64,000 nt of DNA from Boletus sp. NGJ (GCA_019096195.1 JAGTXK010000103.1:124001-188000), one strand, 5' to 3'; numbered from the stretch's first letter, positions 11,212 through 23,951 are shown. The notes: generated by a model not told the origin, from the sequence alone. A program made the numbers and translations.

Positions 11212-12513
11212 TTGAACTGTGCCTCATCACTGCACAAACGCGGGGCGAAGAAAGCTAAATCCGCCGTGATTCTTCTTGTTGCAAAACTCGATTTCCCTGA
11301 GGTATGCAAGGCACGACTAACGCGTGTTGAAGAGGATGTGATATCGGATATTCTTACTGAAGATCCCGAGGAAGGTAAGCTATCACTCTGGCGTGCCAGC
11401 TGGTAGCTAAATTGTATCACGCCAGAATACCCTAATTCAACGACCTCCCCCTCTGATGACGATTCGAGCTTTATGTGGCCGGAAGCACATCTTCCGGGGC
11501 CAAAAGTGTATACTGGTTACTGGTCCGATTCCGATCATGCGCGGTCTGCGGATGAACGGGATCCGTTACTCAAGCATCGGGACAACGACCCTGTCCTTGA
11601 GTCTCAACTCTCAGAGAGTGAAGACAGCAATCGTGTCCAAAATACAAAACATGAACTTTGGTTTGCAGCATCGATGCTACCAACGGCCTACACGGAAACG
11701 ATGTCTATTGATTCCCAAATTTCAACCGTTGACTCTATCGTGGACTCTTTCTCGCCTTATCGCGAGCTCCGAGAAGCCCGAGTAGATTCCGAGTACGAAC
11801 GTGTGTTGGCCGACTTGTGTGCAGAATGGAGGTTTGCTGGTGGATCGGTAAGGAAAATATATCTCAAACATGGCGCTCGGCTGACCTTTGAGTAGCTCGT
11901 AGCTTTGTCAGGGTATGAGACCGACTCCAGGATTGGCCATTCACTGACTTGAATTGTTCCAGTCTCGAGGCTGGCGTGTTCGGATTCTCGTCAGCTTCTG
12001 TGTTTACCATCAGCAAATTCGCCCGGAGAGCCATTGCTGTCGGTAGTGTTGCCTCTGGTATTGGTCTCACGATAGATGCCTGGTTCTTACTGGCCTATTG
12101 CAACGCAACCTCGACGAAATTCCAAGTGAGCACCTCCCCTCTTTGCCCTTCGTCATGCGACGTCAAGTGGTCTTACCTGCCGTGGCCAGAAAATGGCCCT
12201 CGACGTCTACGGCAAATACCTGTTTTTCTGTATATCAGCACGGATACCGGCGCTTTGCATGTTTACATCTGCCTTCGCACTGATGACTTTCCTGCTGTCG
12301 GTGGCGTGGACGGCATGGCCCACCGCAGTGCTAGTCATGTCGTTCATAGCTGGCGTGCTCGTCAGCCTTCAGTTCATCGTGTATGGCGTGCACTGTGCCG
12401 TGGTGTTCATTGCGGAAGTAACACGAACCATTCGAAGAAGCATATGGCGATGCCTTGCGTGGGTACGTCCGCCGCCCCCTGAAGTGCGGGAGAAGTATAC
12501 CACAGAAAGATAG
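11212..12513 (+). CDS. Multi-pass membrane protein of unknown family
   Basis: The N-terminal half is hydrophilic and acidic, with LTRVEEDVISDILTEDPEEG and a Ser-rich stretch (SMLPTAYTETMSIDSQIST), then ADLCAEWRF just before the membrane part. After an intron at about 11845-11960, helix-forming hydrophobic segments follow (AIAVGSVASGIGLTIDAWFL). A second clean intron joins TKFQ to KMALDVYGKYLFF; the cag/aaa-atg acceptor keeps phase 0. At least three more hydrophobic segments follow (CMFTSAFALMTFLLSVAW, AVLVMSFIAGVLVSLQFIVY). The C-terminus is basic, with RPPPPEVREKYTTER. The first exon and start are uncertain. I know of no function; a fungal-specific integral membrane protein is the safest call. 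Confidence 0.6.
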
Positions 12514-12825
12514 TGTTGGAACGACCCACGTATGGTATCATCAACACATTCCTTGTTCTTAGACACGTCACGCCATCATCTCGTACATTGTATACATAAT
12601 ACCATATAGACGTTTGTTGTTTCTGTTTTTGTCGGTGGAGTCTCAAGCTTCAAGGTTGGTGTTTATATGGCTAGGGTGACTCTTAGGGCCAGTTTACATA
12701 ATTTACAAAGGACGCCAGACAACCAGCCTTGCGTGAAGGGCTGTGTCTCCCGCCCTGGCCAATCCAAAAGTCGACAAGATTTAGACGTGCCGGCGTCAGC
12801 GCGTACCAGAGCCCTCGTCCTGTTG

Positions 12826-15428
12826 TCAAAATTTGACCTCCGACCTCCTCAAAATACCAGCTTCGATGGCCTTGATTTCTGCAATGCCTCTCAGTGGTGA
12901 GATAGGTATCCAGGTCATCCATCACTTACGCAACGCAAGATGTCGACTGTGGAAACGCGAGGAACCCAAGTTGCCTTTTTTTTAAAAAAAATTCCCACCA
13001 GGAACATGTCAGAATGTGTACAGTGCAACAAAGAGTGTTGTGAGACGACGCACCGACACCGAACCACAGGCCGTCATGCCCACAGTCCCTCCAGATGCTA
13101 TTCACTTCCCCTTCGTCCGTGAAGCCCCACACTTGATTCACCTTGTCGGCCACTTGCGGACCACAGACGTCGCGCATGCTGTCGCGTGGGTCACCGTATC
13201 TTTTTTCAAAGAGCGCGAAAGAGAGATAAGAGTACGCCTCAGACTCGGCATCGGAGTGACGCGCGGACGAGCGTGATTTGCTTACCCGGTCGAGAAGACG
13301 ACGACGTCTGCTTCGAGCTCCGTCCCGTCCTCAAACTTGAGTCCTTTCTCGGTGAAACGTTCGATGGCGCTCCCGTTCTTGATCTTGATATCGCCTTCGA
13401 CGATGTGTTTGCTCGTGCCCGTGTCTATCCAAAGGATAGGACTGACGTGTGGGATATCGACCGTCATCGATCATCTTCGAGAGACTTACCCAGGTAGTAC
13501 CCCCCCGCGCGTGCGTACAAAAGCTGCATGATGCCTGCACCGTCTAGTCCGAGATTTGTCTTGAATCCCACTTTAGCGAGACCGTCCAGAATCTCTCTGT
13601 AATTGGGAGCAAAAGCATGCTTGTCAAGACACACCGGGGTCTTGGGGATCTGTACTTACTTATCCATGGTCTGCGCGGTGTGGGGCACGGTGCGTTGATG
13701 AATACGTCTCACCACGGCATTGGGTAGACAAGAGTTATAGACATCCGCAAGATCGGTTGGGACAGATTCGTTGTAAATTGCTTTTAAATTGAGGGTGTGA
13801 ACGAGCGCAGTTACAGAACTGGACAAAGGGACACACCACCAAGCATCTCTACGATCGCTTCAACTGAAATGACGTACGTAGACGAGCGTTGATATCTAGA
13901 AAGACGAAACCTCAGTGCTAGAATACGCTCTGGAGCGCAGTTTTCCACGGTTTACATTGTGATATCAACTTTGTTGTTGAAGAAGTCTTGGGCGATGTCG
14001 TGACCTTTGATCTGTATTAGACAAGATACACCCTGGTTCCGTGCTATCGTGACATACTAGAGGTGCAAGCACCGACGATGACCGCCTTCTTGCCAATGTA
14101 ATTTGACGCGGAGCTAAATTCCGAGGAATGAACTGCTTCGCCCTTGAAATCCTCCTAGGCAGGAATATGAACAAGATGACCTCGGAAGCAACAGTACCAA
14201 GATTTCTTTTACCTTGCCTGGGATATCTGGCAATTTCGGACGACCTCCAAAGCCGGTCGCGAAGACGAGATGTTTCACCTCGAGTACTCGAGTTCCCTTT
14301 CCACCTCTGTTGATTTCGACAGTCCATGTTTTCAGGTTGTCGTTCCACTCTGTCTTGGTGATGACGGACGAAGTCCACACGTTGAGCTCGAGATAATTGG
14401 CATAACCCTCCAGCCAATCGGCAAGCTAAATCCAATGGCATCAGCGATTTGACGCAAAACAACAACCCTGAGATCGCTTTTTCATACCTTTCCAGCTGGA
14501 CTGAAGACAGGCCATGTTTGTGGGAACCTGGAAACGTGTCTGAAAAGAGCGCTTCAATCTACATCTCACCGAGACTCACGGTAGGTATGGAGTTTGATTA
14601 TACCAGACGGGATCGTGTAAGCATAGCGCTTTGTAACGATCTCTCCACTGATTTCTTGTGAACGGGACAATGCATGAAAAAAAGAGCGGCGACTTACGCT
14701 ATCGCCAACCCGAGCCTTCTTATCGATCACTAGGTGGGAAGTACCGAGATATTTCAGCCTCGCAGCGATTTCGAGGCCAGTATGGCCCGCGCCAATCACG
14801 ATCACAGTGGGATCGCCATCGACGAATTCCACTTCTCGACGACGTCTCTCTTCCCAAGTGCCATGTTCGGCGGGTTGTTGACGAAGCGGACCGATCTGCA
14901 TTCGGGATTAGTATGATAACATTGGCGCTAGTATCTGCATCGCACCAGCTCGGGGAAATCGTTGAGGGATTGCAAGCAGGTGTAGAGAGTGTACGCCTTC
15001 CACGTTGGACCAGGCGCGGGGGCTAGGTAACAAACTCCGTTGCCTTTCCCGACCTTGGTTTCAAACTCAAAGGTGAGACGCAATAGGACTAGATCTGGGA
15101 ATAATTTCTGAAGCTCTGGGGCACGGAAAAGCTCGTGGCTGAGACGTAGATCTACGAAACCTGTAGGAACGAGACGATGGTCGAGAAGGTTCTTGATTGC
15201 ATTCCTGCCCTCGATAGATCTAAAGTCCCAAGTCAATGCCAAGACGTCCTTCCAAAAACCATCATCAAGAAAGAGATCGAGGATCCCGGTGATATCAGAT
15301 GATGCTACAGCACGCGAGAATGGATCAAACCAAGCTGTTGCAACCTCGGTGGCTGAGGTCACGGCGGGCTCGTCTACGCCCAACCGCTGAAGAGTAGGAA
15401 GTTGCTGAGGGAAGGGGTCGGCGCTCAT
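12826..15428 (-). CDS. Flavin-containing monooxygenase with N-terminal SnoaL-like part
   Basis: A multi-exon FAD/NAD(P)H monooxygenase of the FMO / Baeyer-Villiger type. The first exon (166 codons, MSADPFPQQLP) has a SnoaL/NTF2-like block (DITGILDLFLDDGFWKDVLA). Next comes the dinucleotide-binding motif VIVIGAGHTGLEIAARL. In the middle, FKGEAVHSSEF fits the FMO fingerprint FxGxxxHxxx(Y/F), and the second Rossmann motif KAVIVGACTS follows directly. The distal part has DVVVFSTG. The C-terminus is WGFTDEGEVNSIWRDCG, then GLWFGVG splicing to NLGSSRFHSRHLALQ and then IKAIEAGILRR, with stop at 12826-12828. The match to the family along its length suggests an intact gene. The substrate cannot be deduced; these enzymes oxidise N, S or ketone carbons. 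A TATATAA-like box lies about 150 bp upstream on the minus strand (near 15575). Confidence 0.85.
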
Positions 15429-16357
15429 GCTCTACTGTGCGGGGCTGTGGGGAAATGATCGGTGCGAAAGCACTCCCTCCAAATACTACCCGTAGTTAAG
15501 TACAGTGAATAGAGTTCGGGAAATAGGTATCATCTGATCAACTTTTCGCGGATTGGCCGTATCCGAATCCGCGATTATATAGGTTGCGCCGACAACGACC
15601 TTTTATCGCCGTGGGATTTAAGGACGATGGCCTACTTGAGGCGTACACGAGGCCGATGTCGTGAATATTTGGACATTGGAAATAGACTGACGAAACGGGT
15701 TGAGGCTCTGAGAGCTTTGTCGGCGCAAGTCACCGTGTAAACGGAAAATCTGAAACCACATCTGTACTGTCTCCGCAGGCCCGTCTGCGTATCCTATCGT
15801 TGGCGGGAGATGACCGGTAAATCCAGGCGGCATGACGGGTGGTCCGTACGACCCGGAATAACCTACTAAGCGAAGAGACCTACAGAGTGGGTGAAGAGGC
15901 AAAATAAAGGTTAACACGTACTGGGAAAAGTGCGGAAACTGGGGTAAGAAGCCCACTATCCAATTAGTATAGTATTAACGCGATGGATAGACGTCTTCAA
16001 GAATGACCATTCTGGGGCAAGGAAGACGACCTCTGAGAATTCTTCCCACACGTTGTTTAGGCCTTGAGGCGTTACGTAGAAAACCTGTGTCATTTATTAA
16101 TGATATTGGTCCTTGTGGGTCCCATTGATACGCTGGCAACACCTCGCGCCCTGCCACCTCCCTATTGTTTTTTTGGGGGGTTCCTTATCCTTGGTTGCGA
16201 GGATACCACAGCAAGTGGCACGACGGTACACACAAATCCCAGCCTATCAGCAAACTATGTGGCGCATGGAAGAACAAATAAATTGCCTGCAGCTGAGGAC
16301 CCACCGGTAGTTTCCATCGTTTTCTCCTCTTTTTCTTTTCTACAGTACTGCGCAAAC
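15429..16357. other. Intergenic; possible decayed minus-strand gene
   Basis: Two minus-strand stretches look protein-like: about 15980-16060 (WEEFSEVVFLAPEWSFLK) and about 15640-15850 (YGPPVMPPGFTGHLPP, then AETVQMWFQIFRLHGD). I could not join them into a gene or name the family. The rest is the 5' flank of the FMO and of gene C. Confidence 0.25.
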
Positions 16358-17631
16358 ATGTCTTTGTCCTCCATCATCCAGCAAACAGAGGAAGTCTTGG
16401 ATGAGGTTCTCCGAATCATCCGGCAGGAGTGCGAAAAGCCCACTTCTGTGCTGTGCGAAACGGATCGGAGAGACTTCGTGGAGGACGAAGAGAGGTGTGA
16501 CGAGATATTTTATATGATCATGAACCACGACGCTGATGAGGATCTGTTCATAGTCTCAGAAAGCGTCTCAGAGAGACGGAAGAGTCAAACTGGCGGAGGT
16601 TGCTTTGCATGCCTTCACCGCAGGCGGTGAAGTACCTTGGGGATGCTAGAGCGCTGCGCCATCGTGTCAAAGTGAGTTGATTGGGTTTCCAATTTTTGCT
16701 ATCATGGTTCTGACACCTTTTTTCAGGAAGATATTCGCACAAAAGAGAGAACCCTGATCTTCGGAATGGGTGATCCACCATCTTCATTGGACCACGGACA
16801 AGGGCCAGTTATTAACTCGATGGACGCAAGGACGCCCGAAGCAAATCCAGGACGTCTACTTGCGGACGCTAATTCTGAGCCAGCAAGTTCGATAATAACG
16901 TCCCCAGTCAATATGCGCTGTTCAGTCACAGAGGCCTCCGAATCGGAGCTGATTGTTTACCCTGTAGCCCGAAATGATAACGACTATACGTCCGATTTGC
17001 ATGAGGCAATCAATACTCCACTCGGTAAGTGATTCTTGCTGTCCTCCTCGCATCGTACTTATGGTTTGCCAGGTACGTCTAGTGACCGAATCCGCGACTC
17101 TTCTAGTGGAGGTCAGAGGAGGTCTCCGCCACCGCCGCCACCATCTCGACGAATGGGGCAGTCGACTAATTCACGCCAGACTACGAGTATTAGTGGTTCT
17201 TCTCGTGGTTCTCGTCCCATCAGGAGGCCTGCTGCTCCACCTCCGCCGTCAACCGGGCAATTCAGCCCTAGTTCGCTATTCAACGATTCTTTCCCATCAC
17301 TTGACCCATCTGCCAACCTTGCCATGATGTCTTCGATGTCTGACCTCACTCAGCAGGTGGGTAAATTTGTATCTTTAACAGTCAAAGAATACTTATCTAG
17401 GCAGGTACAACGGCTGCAGAAACTGAAGCGTAGTGAAGATTATGTCACCAAGATTAATTGCGTGGACATGAATGGTTCAAATGCCGATGGAGTGACTATG
17501 AACATTGGTGGATCCAAAAATTCCGGTTCTGGTGCGTCTTTATTACTTTTCCTTGACCCTTTCTGACCGTTGAGCTCCACTACAATGCAGTCATTCACAA
17601 GACGGTGTGGCCCCAACCTATCCCTGCCTAA
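16358..17631 (+). CDS. Unrecognised lineage-specific protein 'C' (family A/B/C)
   Basis: Third and most diverged member of the family. It starts MSLSSIIQQTEEVLDEVLRI and is helical and acidic. An exon with KYLGDARALRHRVK is followed by an intron and then EDIRTKERTLIFGMGD. A Ser-rich spacer follows, then a proline-rich region (RRSPPPPPPSRR and RRPAAPPPPSTGQ). Next comes a helix with MMSSMSDLTQQVGKFVSLTV, and the end has MNIGGSKNSGSG. As in gene A, an intron follows the NSGSG motif, and a short last exon (IHKTVWPQPIPA) ends at 17631. The polyproline position, the helix after it and the Asn/Gly end tie it to A and B. No kinase gene is recognisable beside it. Exon borders near 16550-16680 are unsure. 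Confidence 0.6.
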
Positions 17632-18971
17632 CAATCTTCAGCTTGCCCATCCTCCCCGTGTATTATGACGGCCCGCTAGAGAGCAGCATCTCGCTGTATC
17701 GTAATAACTGTTCAATATGTTTAAATGCTGTACGAACACACTGTCGTTTCCATTCCTGACTCGAGTGAGCAGACATTCTGTGGGGGACGATCGAACGTCC
17801 TCACCGGAGTTGAGGCTGCGAAGTCGTGCGCGCCACTCGAAACGCGTGGATTTGAAACGCATCCTTCAATTGACAACTGACACCCTACTTATCTTAGCAT
17901 GTACAGCAATTCCGGGACGCTCACGATCATTTACTTGTAATTACCTCGCAGTGCCGACGGCGCAACGCGCTTCAACTTGAAACCCCCGCGGCCTCGTCAA
18001 AAAAAAAAAAAAATACAAAAGGACTGACTGGCTTTTTGTTTTCGATTCCAACCTCGTGCATCACGCATGTACAGAAAAAAAAAAAGTTATTATTTGGACC
18101 CCTTATTTTGCAACTTGGGTCGAGAGCCTTCAAGGACGCGTTCTCTGATGCGTAACAGTATCCATATCAACGAACGGGTCGAGTCATCAAACTATGCTGT
18201 ACGATGGTTCACGTTTCCGGGCACGTCGCATCATCGGGAAGAGGGAAAGGCAGTCCATAGAACGTGGCATCGCATAGCCTTCCAACTTGGCGCTCATTCG
18301 TGCGCGCATCACTCGGCATTCCGAACCGGTCGATGAAGAGACGTATCGACCCTATGATACAAATGTAGGTCCACACATCATCTCAGATCGAGAGAGCGAT
18401 CCCTATATCCCGAGGGCGTGCAAGCAAGGTGGAGCGAATCTCACGTCTCAGCATCATACACGAGAGACCCAAGAAAGAAAAAGCAAAAAGAAGAATTGTA
18501 CACGCGCGTGCTATAGGAATGTACATGATGCGGACGTAGGGGACAGGGACAACACAAGAGAGAATATATACGAGAGTGGGGGAGGAGGTTCCGAATCAAC
18601 CAAAAGGGGGGAAAGCAGGTACGAGTGACTAGGAACAAAAGAGGATTCAGATGGCAACATCAGTACCACGCAACGAGGAAACCCAAACAAAAGTAGAAAA
18701 ATCAAAAACAAAGACTTGACCTTGGAGGGAGACGAATTGAGAGAAATACAACAAGGCTTGATTTCAAAACAAACACACATGTATGTATTGTGTATGTAAC
18801 ACATTCCCCCCCTCAAATGCACAAAAGCCAACATTGTACTGGTCAAAGAAATATTTAAAAGAAACAGGGATAAATGAAGGGAAAGAGAAACCGGGAGTGA
18901 ATATGTGGCGGGTAAGTAAAAACCAAAGAAAAGAAAAACGCCGCAATACCCCTTTGGACAAACCCCGATGA
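17632..18971. other. Intergenic with A-rich tracts
   Basis: Two A tracts (13 A from about 18000, 12 A near 18078) and no supported gene. The right part, from about 18500, is probably the 3' untranslated end of the CCR4 gene. The long minus-strand frame at 18511-19107 overlaps the last CCR4 exon in a different frame and was not accepted. Confidence 0.4.
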
Positions 18972-21385
18972 TCAGTGTGCACCGTTGGGCGATGGGAATA
19001 GGGATGATGGTCGTGGTACAATGTCTCGAGGATGTTTCACCCGGAACTCGCTCACCAGGCAGACATGGCTGAAAAAGGAAAAAGGTCAATAATGGGAAGC
19101 CCATCAAATCTCAATGTATCAAGACTGACTCTGAAGGGAAGTGGGCATTTGGAAACCCGACTGCCTTGTCGAGATAGCCCTTATCGACCCCACCGAGAAC
19201 GGCATTGACTGCTAGGTTGCCTGTGCCGTACCAGATATAGTCAATCACGCCTCGGAAGCTGGGGGTGAAATTCGTCAAGGGGGGATCACCCGCTGCGGCA
19301 TACGCGCTCTTGAGGCTAAACTTATGCCGTAACCCTTCGGTAGTGTACCTCCCATAAAGGTGCGACATGAAATCAGGATGATCTGGTGGAACAGACCCAT
19401 TGGACAAGAACTCGCACACGCCACTAGCGGGCACAGAGTTGAAATCACCACAGATAATCAGGGGTATCTTCGTCCCGTCACCATATGCGGGTGGTGGTCG
19501 TGTTTGTGGCGCGGACTTGTCTTCTGAATTGTTTGGCGGTCGCGGAGGCAGCTTGCAAAAGTATGCCGCAGTCTTCTCTATCTCGTCCACCAAGAGAGCC
19601 ACCTGAACGAGCTTGACGTCCCGAAAGTTTGGATCCCAGTGTATGTGAGCGTTCGCCACAACGACACGCGTGCCTGTCTCCTTGTTCTCGAAGCAACATA
19701 CGACAGCGATGTGATCCTTGCCGAGAACCCGGTTGAACATGTCGTCCGTTTTCTTGAAATCCGGGCGCTGCATGGCGACGGTACTAAACTCGATTAGCTG
19801 TTTTTCTACTAATTGGTACCTGGAGAGATATAAACATGAGTTCCAGACAAACAAAAATCAACGACAAACTTGTTGGCCTTGTAGAAAGTTGCACAACCGT
19901 CGACTTGCCGCCGATCCGCATCGCTCATAGTCTTATACCGCGACTTGGGATAGTATACGCCTTCATAGTCCTGCCCCTGGAGATGCTTGATGAAGTACTC
20001 CTCGTACTGAGTGGTGTCCACTTCTTGCAAACACAGAAAGTCGGCATCGTAGTTCATCACTTCCGTCAGTATCAGTTCCTTCCGGTAGTCCCACGACAGT
20101 GCCCAAGATGGTGTGTAACCGTAGAGGCGCTCGGTAGCATACTTCTCGCAAAGAATGTTGTAACACAGAACACTAATTATCTCTGTATGAGGGTCGTTGT
20201 TCATCGCTTCGCGTTCGGCTGCAGTAACGACGTTCCTCCACAACCGTTCGGGTGGAGGGGCAGGCACAGGACATGAGTCGCGCAAGAAGGAAATGAGTGC
20301 TGGAGTACCATCTTTCTGCACGATGGTTTTCAGCGCGGCATCCAGAGGATTGCCTTCGACACCAAGGGTCTGCAGTTGGTGTAAACTGCCAAGTTCCGGT
20401 GGCAGCGTAACTAGATGGTTGTCAAACAGGTACAGCTCCTTCAATTGCGTGAGCATCCCAAGTTCCGGTGGGACTATGCTCAAACTATTTCCCGACAAAT
20501 CGAGAAGTTCCAAATGACGGAGTTTGGCAATTTCCGGAGGTACGGATGAAAGCGCGTTGTGGTTGAGGTATAGATTGATGAGGAAGGTGAAAGTGAACAA
20601 CCCAGACGTTGGGGGAAGCGTCTTGATGTTTACGCCACCCATGTCAAGCGAGTTCCACGTATTCTGCGGGGGCTTGGCAGTCAGCCGCGGCGCCTCGGCT
20701 ATCGGAGCGACGGTTGACGAGGGATGATTGACCATGGAACCTGCAAGACTGGGCGAGCTTTCTGACGCACTGGTAGGAACAGGTGTGGAGGAGGTTACTG
20801 GGGCCTCAGACTCTTTGGGTGGCGCATCGGTACCGACGGTGGGTTTGACGAGATTAGGATTTGTGATTGGGATAGCGGATTTAGTGACAGTCCGGGAGGC
20901 CATGGCGCTTGCTCGTGCACGGTGATGAGGCGAACGGGACGACCTGATCATCTTTATGAATTAAAACCGTCGATCAGATCGACATATGTCCATGACGTGT
21001 ATCGGTTACGCACCTCACACTTGAGAAGCTGTTGCTGCCAGTGTGGGCTGATAATCTGGCTTGCAGCACTGCCTGGTGATCCTGAGCCCATGTGCTGTGT
21101 GTGTATATGTCCATTCGGGGGAGAGGGATAGTGGGAAAGGGAATTTTGGTGCTGGTGGTGTGCGATAGGCGGATGTGAAAGAGCGTGCGGATGGGCGGGG
21201 TGATGTTGCATCGGGTTGACCGATCCATTGGTGTAGAGGGGAAAACCTGGTGAGGCTGGGGGAGGGCCAATATTCTGCGAGGTTGGGGGTCCTAGGACGG
21301 GATGATGTGTCCGAGACCACGGGGACTGGTCGTGGTGATTTGGATGTTTGTGAGCGATAGCCGGGGATTGTTGGGGATAAAACAT
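18972..21385 (-). CDS. CCR4: CCR4-NOT deadenylase catalytic subunit (Ccr4/CNOT6 type)
   Basis: Poly(A)-specific 3' exonuclease of the cytoplasmic CCR4-NOT complex. The start is MFYPQQSPAIAHKHP (ATG at 21385), and the N-terminal region is His/Pro/Gln-rich. WQQQLLKCE splices to MIRSSRSPHHRARASAMASR, a hallmark of fungal Ccr4. Leucine-rich repeats follow (LYLNHNALSSVPPEIAKL, LLDLSGNSLSIVPPELG, LYLFDNHLVTLPPELG); in this family they bind the Caf1 nuclease. The EEP nuclease domain has SVLCYNILCEKYA (Asn), LCLQEVDTTQYEEYF (Glu), ANAHIHWDP, LIICGDFNSVPASGV and, after the last intron, PSDHVCLVSEFRVK with the catalytic Asp-His. All key residues are present. The divergent neighbour is the MVD gene, about 500 bp away. 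Confidence 0.95.
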
Positions 21386-21884
21386 GGCATTTGACAAAGA
21401 TGATGGACCAAAACCAACCACCTGCTGTGTACGGAGAGCCCTGACAGACAAAGGGACTCTCGTGCGGGTGCTTGGCCTTATAGAGGACAAGGCCTTTGAG
21501 GAATGTTAGGCAAATATATAGATGGCGAGCGGGAAGATATACGAGAACAAACAAGAAGATATGTTCTAACAGATTTTTACGTTTCGCCGTGGTCGTCGTT
21601 GCTGTCGTCGTCGCCGTCGAGCTCAATGCGAGTGTAAACCAAGTCAGCGCCCGAAAATGGACGAAGATGGCGTCGGGGCCACACGTGACTAATCCATTGT
21701 GATTCTACTATATCGAGTATAATTTCGGCCCGAATTATCACCCGATACTTACATCCTAAAAAGGGAATTTCTGGGATCATGTCAGCATAGCCACATCGAC
21801 TCGAAGTACCAGCGAGAAAAGATAACGCGAACGTCTTGCGCTGAAAAATTTGCGGTCAAGTCAACGTTCCTTTCGACCATCACC
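21386..21884. promoter_or_regulatory. Divergent promoter region CCR4 / MVD
   Basis: About 500 bp between the two start codons. It holds a TC-rich/GTCGTC stretch near 21590-21620 and no gene. It presumably carries both core promoters; no specific site is recognised. Confidence 0.4.
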
Positions 21885-23202
21885 ATGCCCAAGATTTTCC
21901 AGGCAACAGCATCTGCCCCGGTCAATATCGCATGTATCAAGTCAGTCTGATTGAAACTGTCCGATATACGTCGTCCTGACTTTCCGTCCAGGTACTGGGG
22001 TAAGCGAGACACCAAGCTCATTTTGCCGACAAACTCTTCGCTCTCCGTCACCCTCAACCAAGATCACCTTCGCTCCACCACCACCTCTCGCGCAGACCCT
22101 TCCTTCACCGAAGACACCCTATGGCTCAACGGCCAGCTCGATGAGATCAAACCAGGCGGCCGTCTCGCTACGTGCATCAGCGAAATGAAGCGCCTCCGAA
22201 AAGAGCTCGAAGACGCAAATCCCGATGCAGAAAAGGTGCGTTCGCCTTCCATCTCGAGAAAAATACGCGTACTAATTCTCATTCCCAATGGAGTTCTCAT
22301 ACTGCAAGGTACACATCTGTTCGCACAACAACTTCCCCACTGCCGCCGGTCTCGCTTCGTCCGCGTCCGGCTTTGCAGCCCTCGTTTACTCCCTCGCAAA
22401 ACTATACCAGCTCCCCGCATCTCCACAGGAACTCTCCCTCATTGCGCGTCAGGGATCCGGCTCTGCCTGCCGTTCCCTCTTTGGCGGCTTCGTCGCGTGG
22501 CGAGAAGGCATCGCCGCTGACGGCTCCGACTCCTTCGCTGAACAAATCGCATCAGAGGTCGACTGGCCCGACATGCACGCCCTCATCTGCGTCGTCTCCG
22601 ACGACAAAAAGGGCACCTCCTCCACCGCCGGCATGCAACGCACCGTCGAAACCTCTGCCCTCTTCTCACACCGCCTCACCGTCGTCCCCGATCGGATGCG
22701 CGGCATCACGGAAGCCATCCGAAACCACGACTTTGATACGTTCGCAGCCATCACGATGAAAGACTCGAACCAGTTCCACGCCGTCGCGCTCGACACCGAC
22801 CCGCCCATCTTTTACATGAACGACGTCAGTCGCGCGATCATCACCGTCGTCACAGAGTACAACCGCGTCGCGCTCGAAAAGGGCGGCAAGCGCAAGGCGG
22901 CGTACACGTTTGACGCCGGTCCGAACGCGGTCATTTACGCACCTCGGGAGAACATGAGAGAGATCATCGCGTTGATCGTCTCGTACTTTCCTCAGGAATC
23001 TTTCAACGATGCTTTCCAGCTTTTTGGAGGTGCCGCGGTGCAAGGTCGGCTCGTGGACGGATTTAACGCCGACGTAGCCAAGCGCTTCGGCACGGGGGCC
23101 GTCAAGACGCTTATCCACACTTGCGTCGGAGACGGACCCCGTGTCAGAGGCGACGAAGAGTCCCTGTTGGGCAGCGACGGTCTGCCCAAGACGTTGACCT
23201 AG
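21885..23202 (+). CDS. MVD1: Diphosphomevalonate decarboxylase
   Basis: Last step of the mevalonate pathway: ATP-dependent decarboxylation of mevalonate diphosphate to isopentenyl diphosphate, feeding ergosterol and other isoprenoids. Exon 1 is short (MPKIFQATASAPVNIACIK) and splices to YWGKRDTKLILPTNSSLSVT, the substrate-binding N-terminus. A second intron (about 22235-22294) joins NPDAEK to FSYCKVHICSHNNFPTAAGL, followed by ASSASGFAAL, the GHMP-kinase ATP loop. Further family marks are GSACRSLFGGFVAWREG, MKDSNQFHAVALDT and TFDAGPNAVI with the catalytic-site Asp. The full domain is present with a stop at 23202. ERG19 is the yeast synonym. Confidence 0.95.
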
Positions 23203-23951
23203 GCGCGCGCGTCACGCAATGTTACTGTTTGTAAATCTTGGTTCTATTAGTGCTCCATTCTAGTGATGTCGTAAACAGGAAAGGTGTATCACCAGTCTCT
23301 ATAGATGCACAGGTTGTGCTTTGACGAGCACGTTCGCTTGGTTATTCGGCTGCCAACCAGTCGTCAGTTTGACACTCCACACGATCTACCACTGGAACCC
23401 TGCCAAACGGGTAAGGTGTAAGTGAAAATGAAACTCGTAAGTAGAGGCATGCGGAATTCATCGATGTCGGCCCGCACAGACCGACGGGCATGTCGACAAC
23501 TCAGCCAGCCCGGGGACTACATGACGATGGGCCGCTGGGGATTTGACCGAGCCTCTCCAAAGTCGGCGACCAGAATCACCCAAATACCTCACTTGCAACG
23601 CGAGCGCAAGCAGCTCAATACAACTGTCATATCATCAGATAATCTAAAAAAAGGCATCCTGATGGTAAGACATACAACCAATGACCGTCTACAAGTGTGC
23701 CCCCCCAAAAAAAAAAAACAAGAGTCTGACAGAGGGTTATATCCAAAACAAAACAAAACGAATGAACACGAGCGCAGAGAGGGTGAAAACGAGTCGTAAA
23801 GGCGTTCCAGTACATAAACAACAGACTCACAGCATACGGAAAAGGAAGGGAAGGGAGCATCGGTGATCACTCATGTACAACGCACAGATAATATACCATG
23901 GGGTTAGCCCAGCCCACCATGATTGAAATCATCCATCCAGGATCGCGTTCG
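23203..23951. other. Convergent 3' ends, no gene
   Basis: This region holds the 3' ends of MVD (plus) and of the arrestin gene (minus), with an A tract near 23706. No supported gene. Confidence 0.45.

Noticed and set aside
12930-12946. A 17-base micro-exon near the end of the FMO gene
   Set aside because: A larger exon starting further upstream (after an A-rich acceptor) gives NLGSSRFHSRHLALQ, a better match to the family, so no micro-exon is needed.
18511-19107. 198-codon minus-strand frame
   Set aside because: It overlaps the last CCR4 exon in a different frame and runs into 3' untranslated sequence of low complexity.
19836-20927. Plus-strand frames of 65-146 codons
   Set aside because: Antisense shadows of the CCR4 leucine-rich repeat and nuclease exons.
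22449-23118. Minus-strand frames of 119 and 150 codons
   Set aside because: Antisense shadows of the GC-rich MVD coding sequence.
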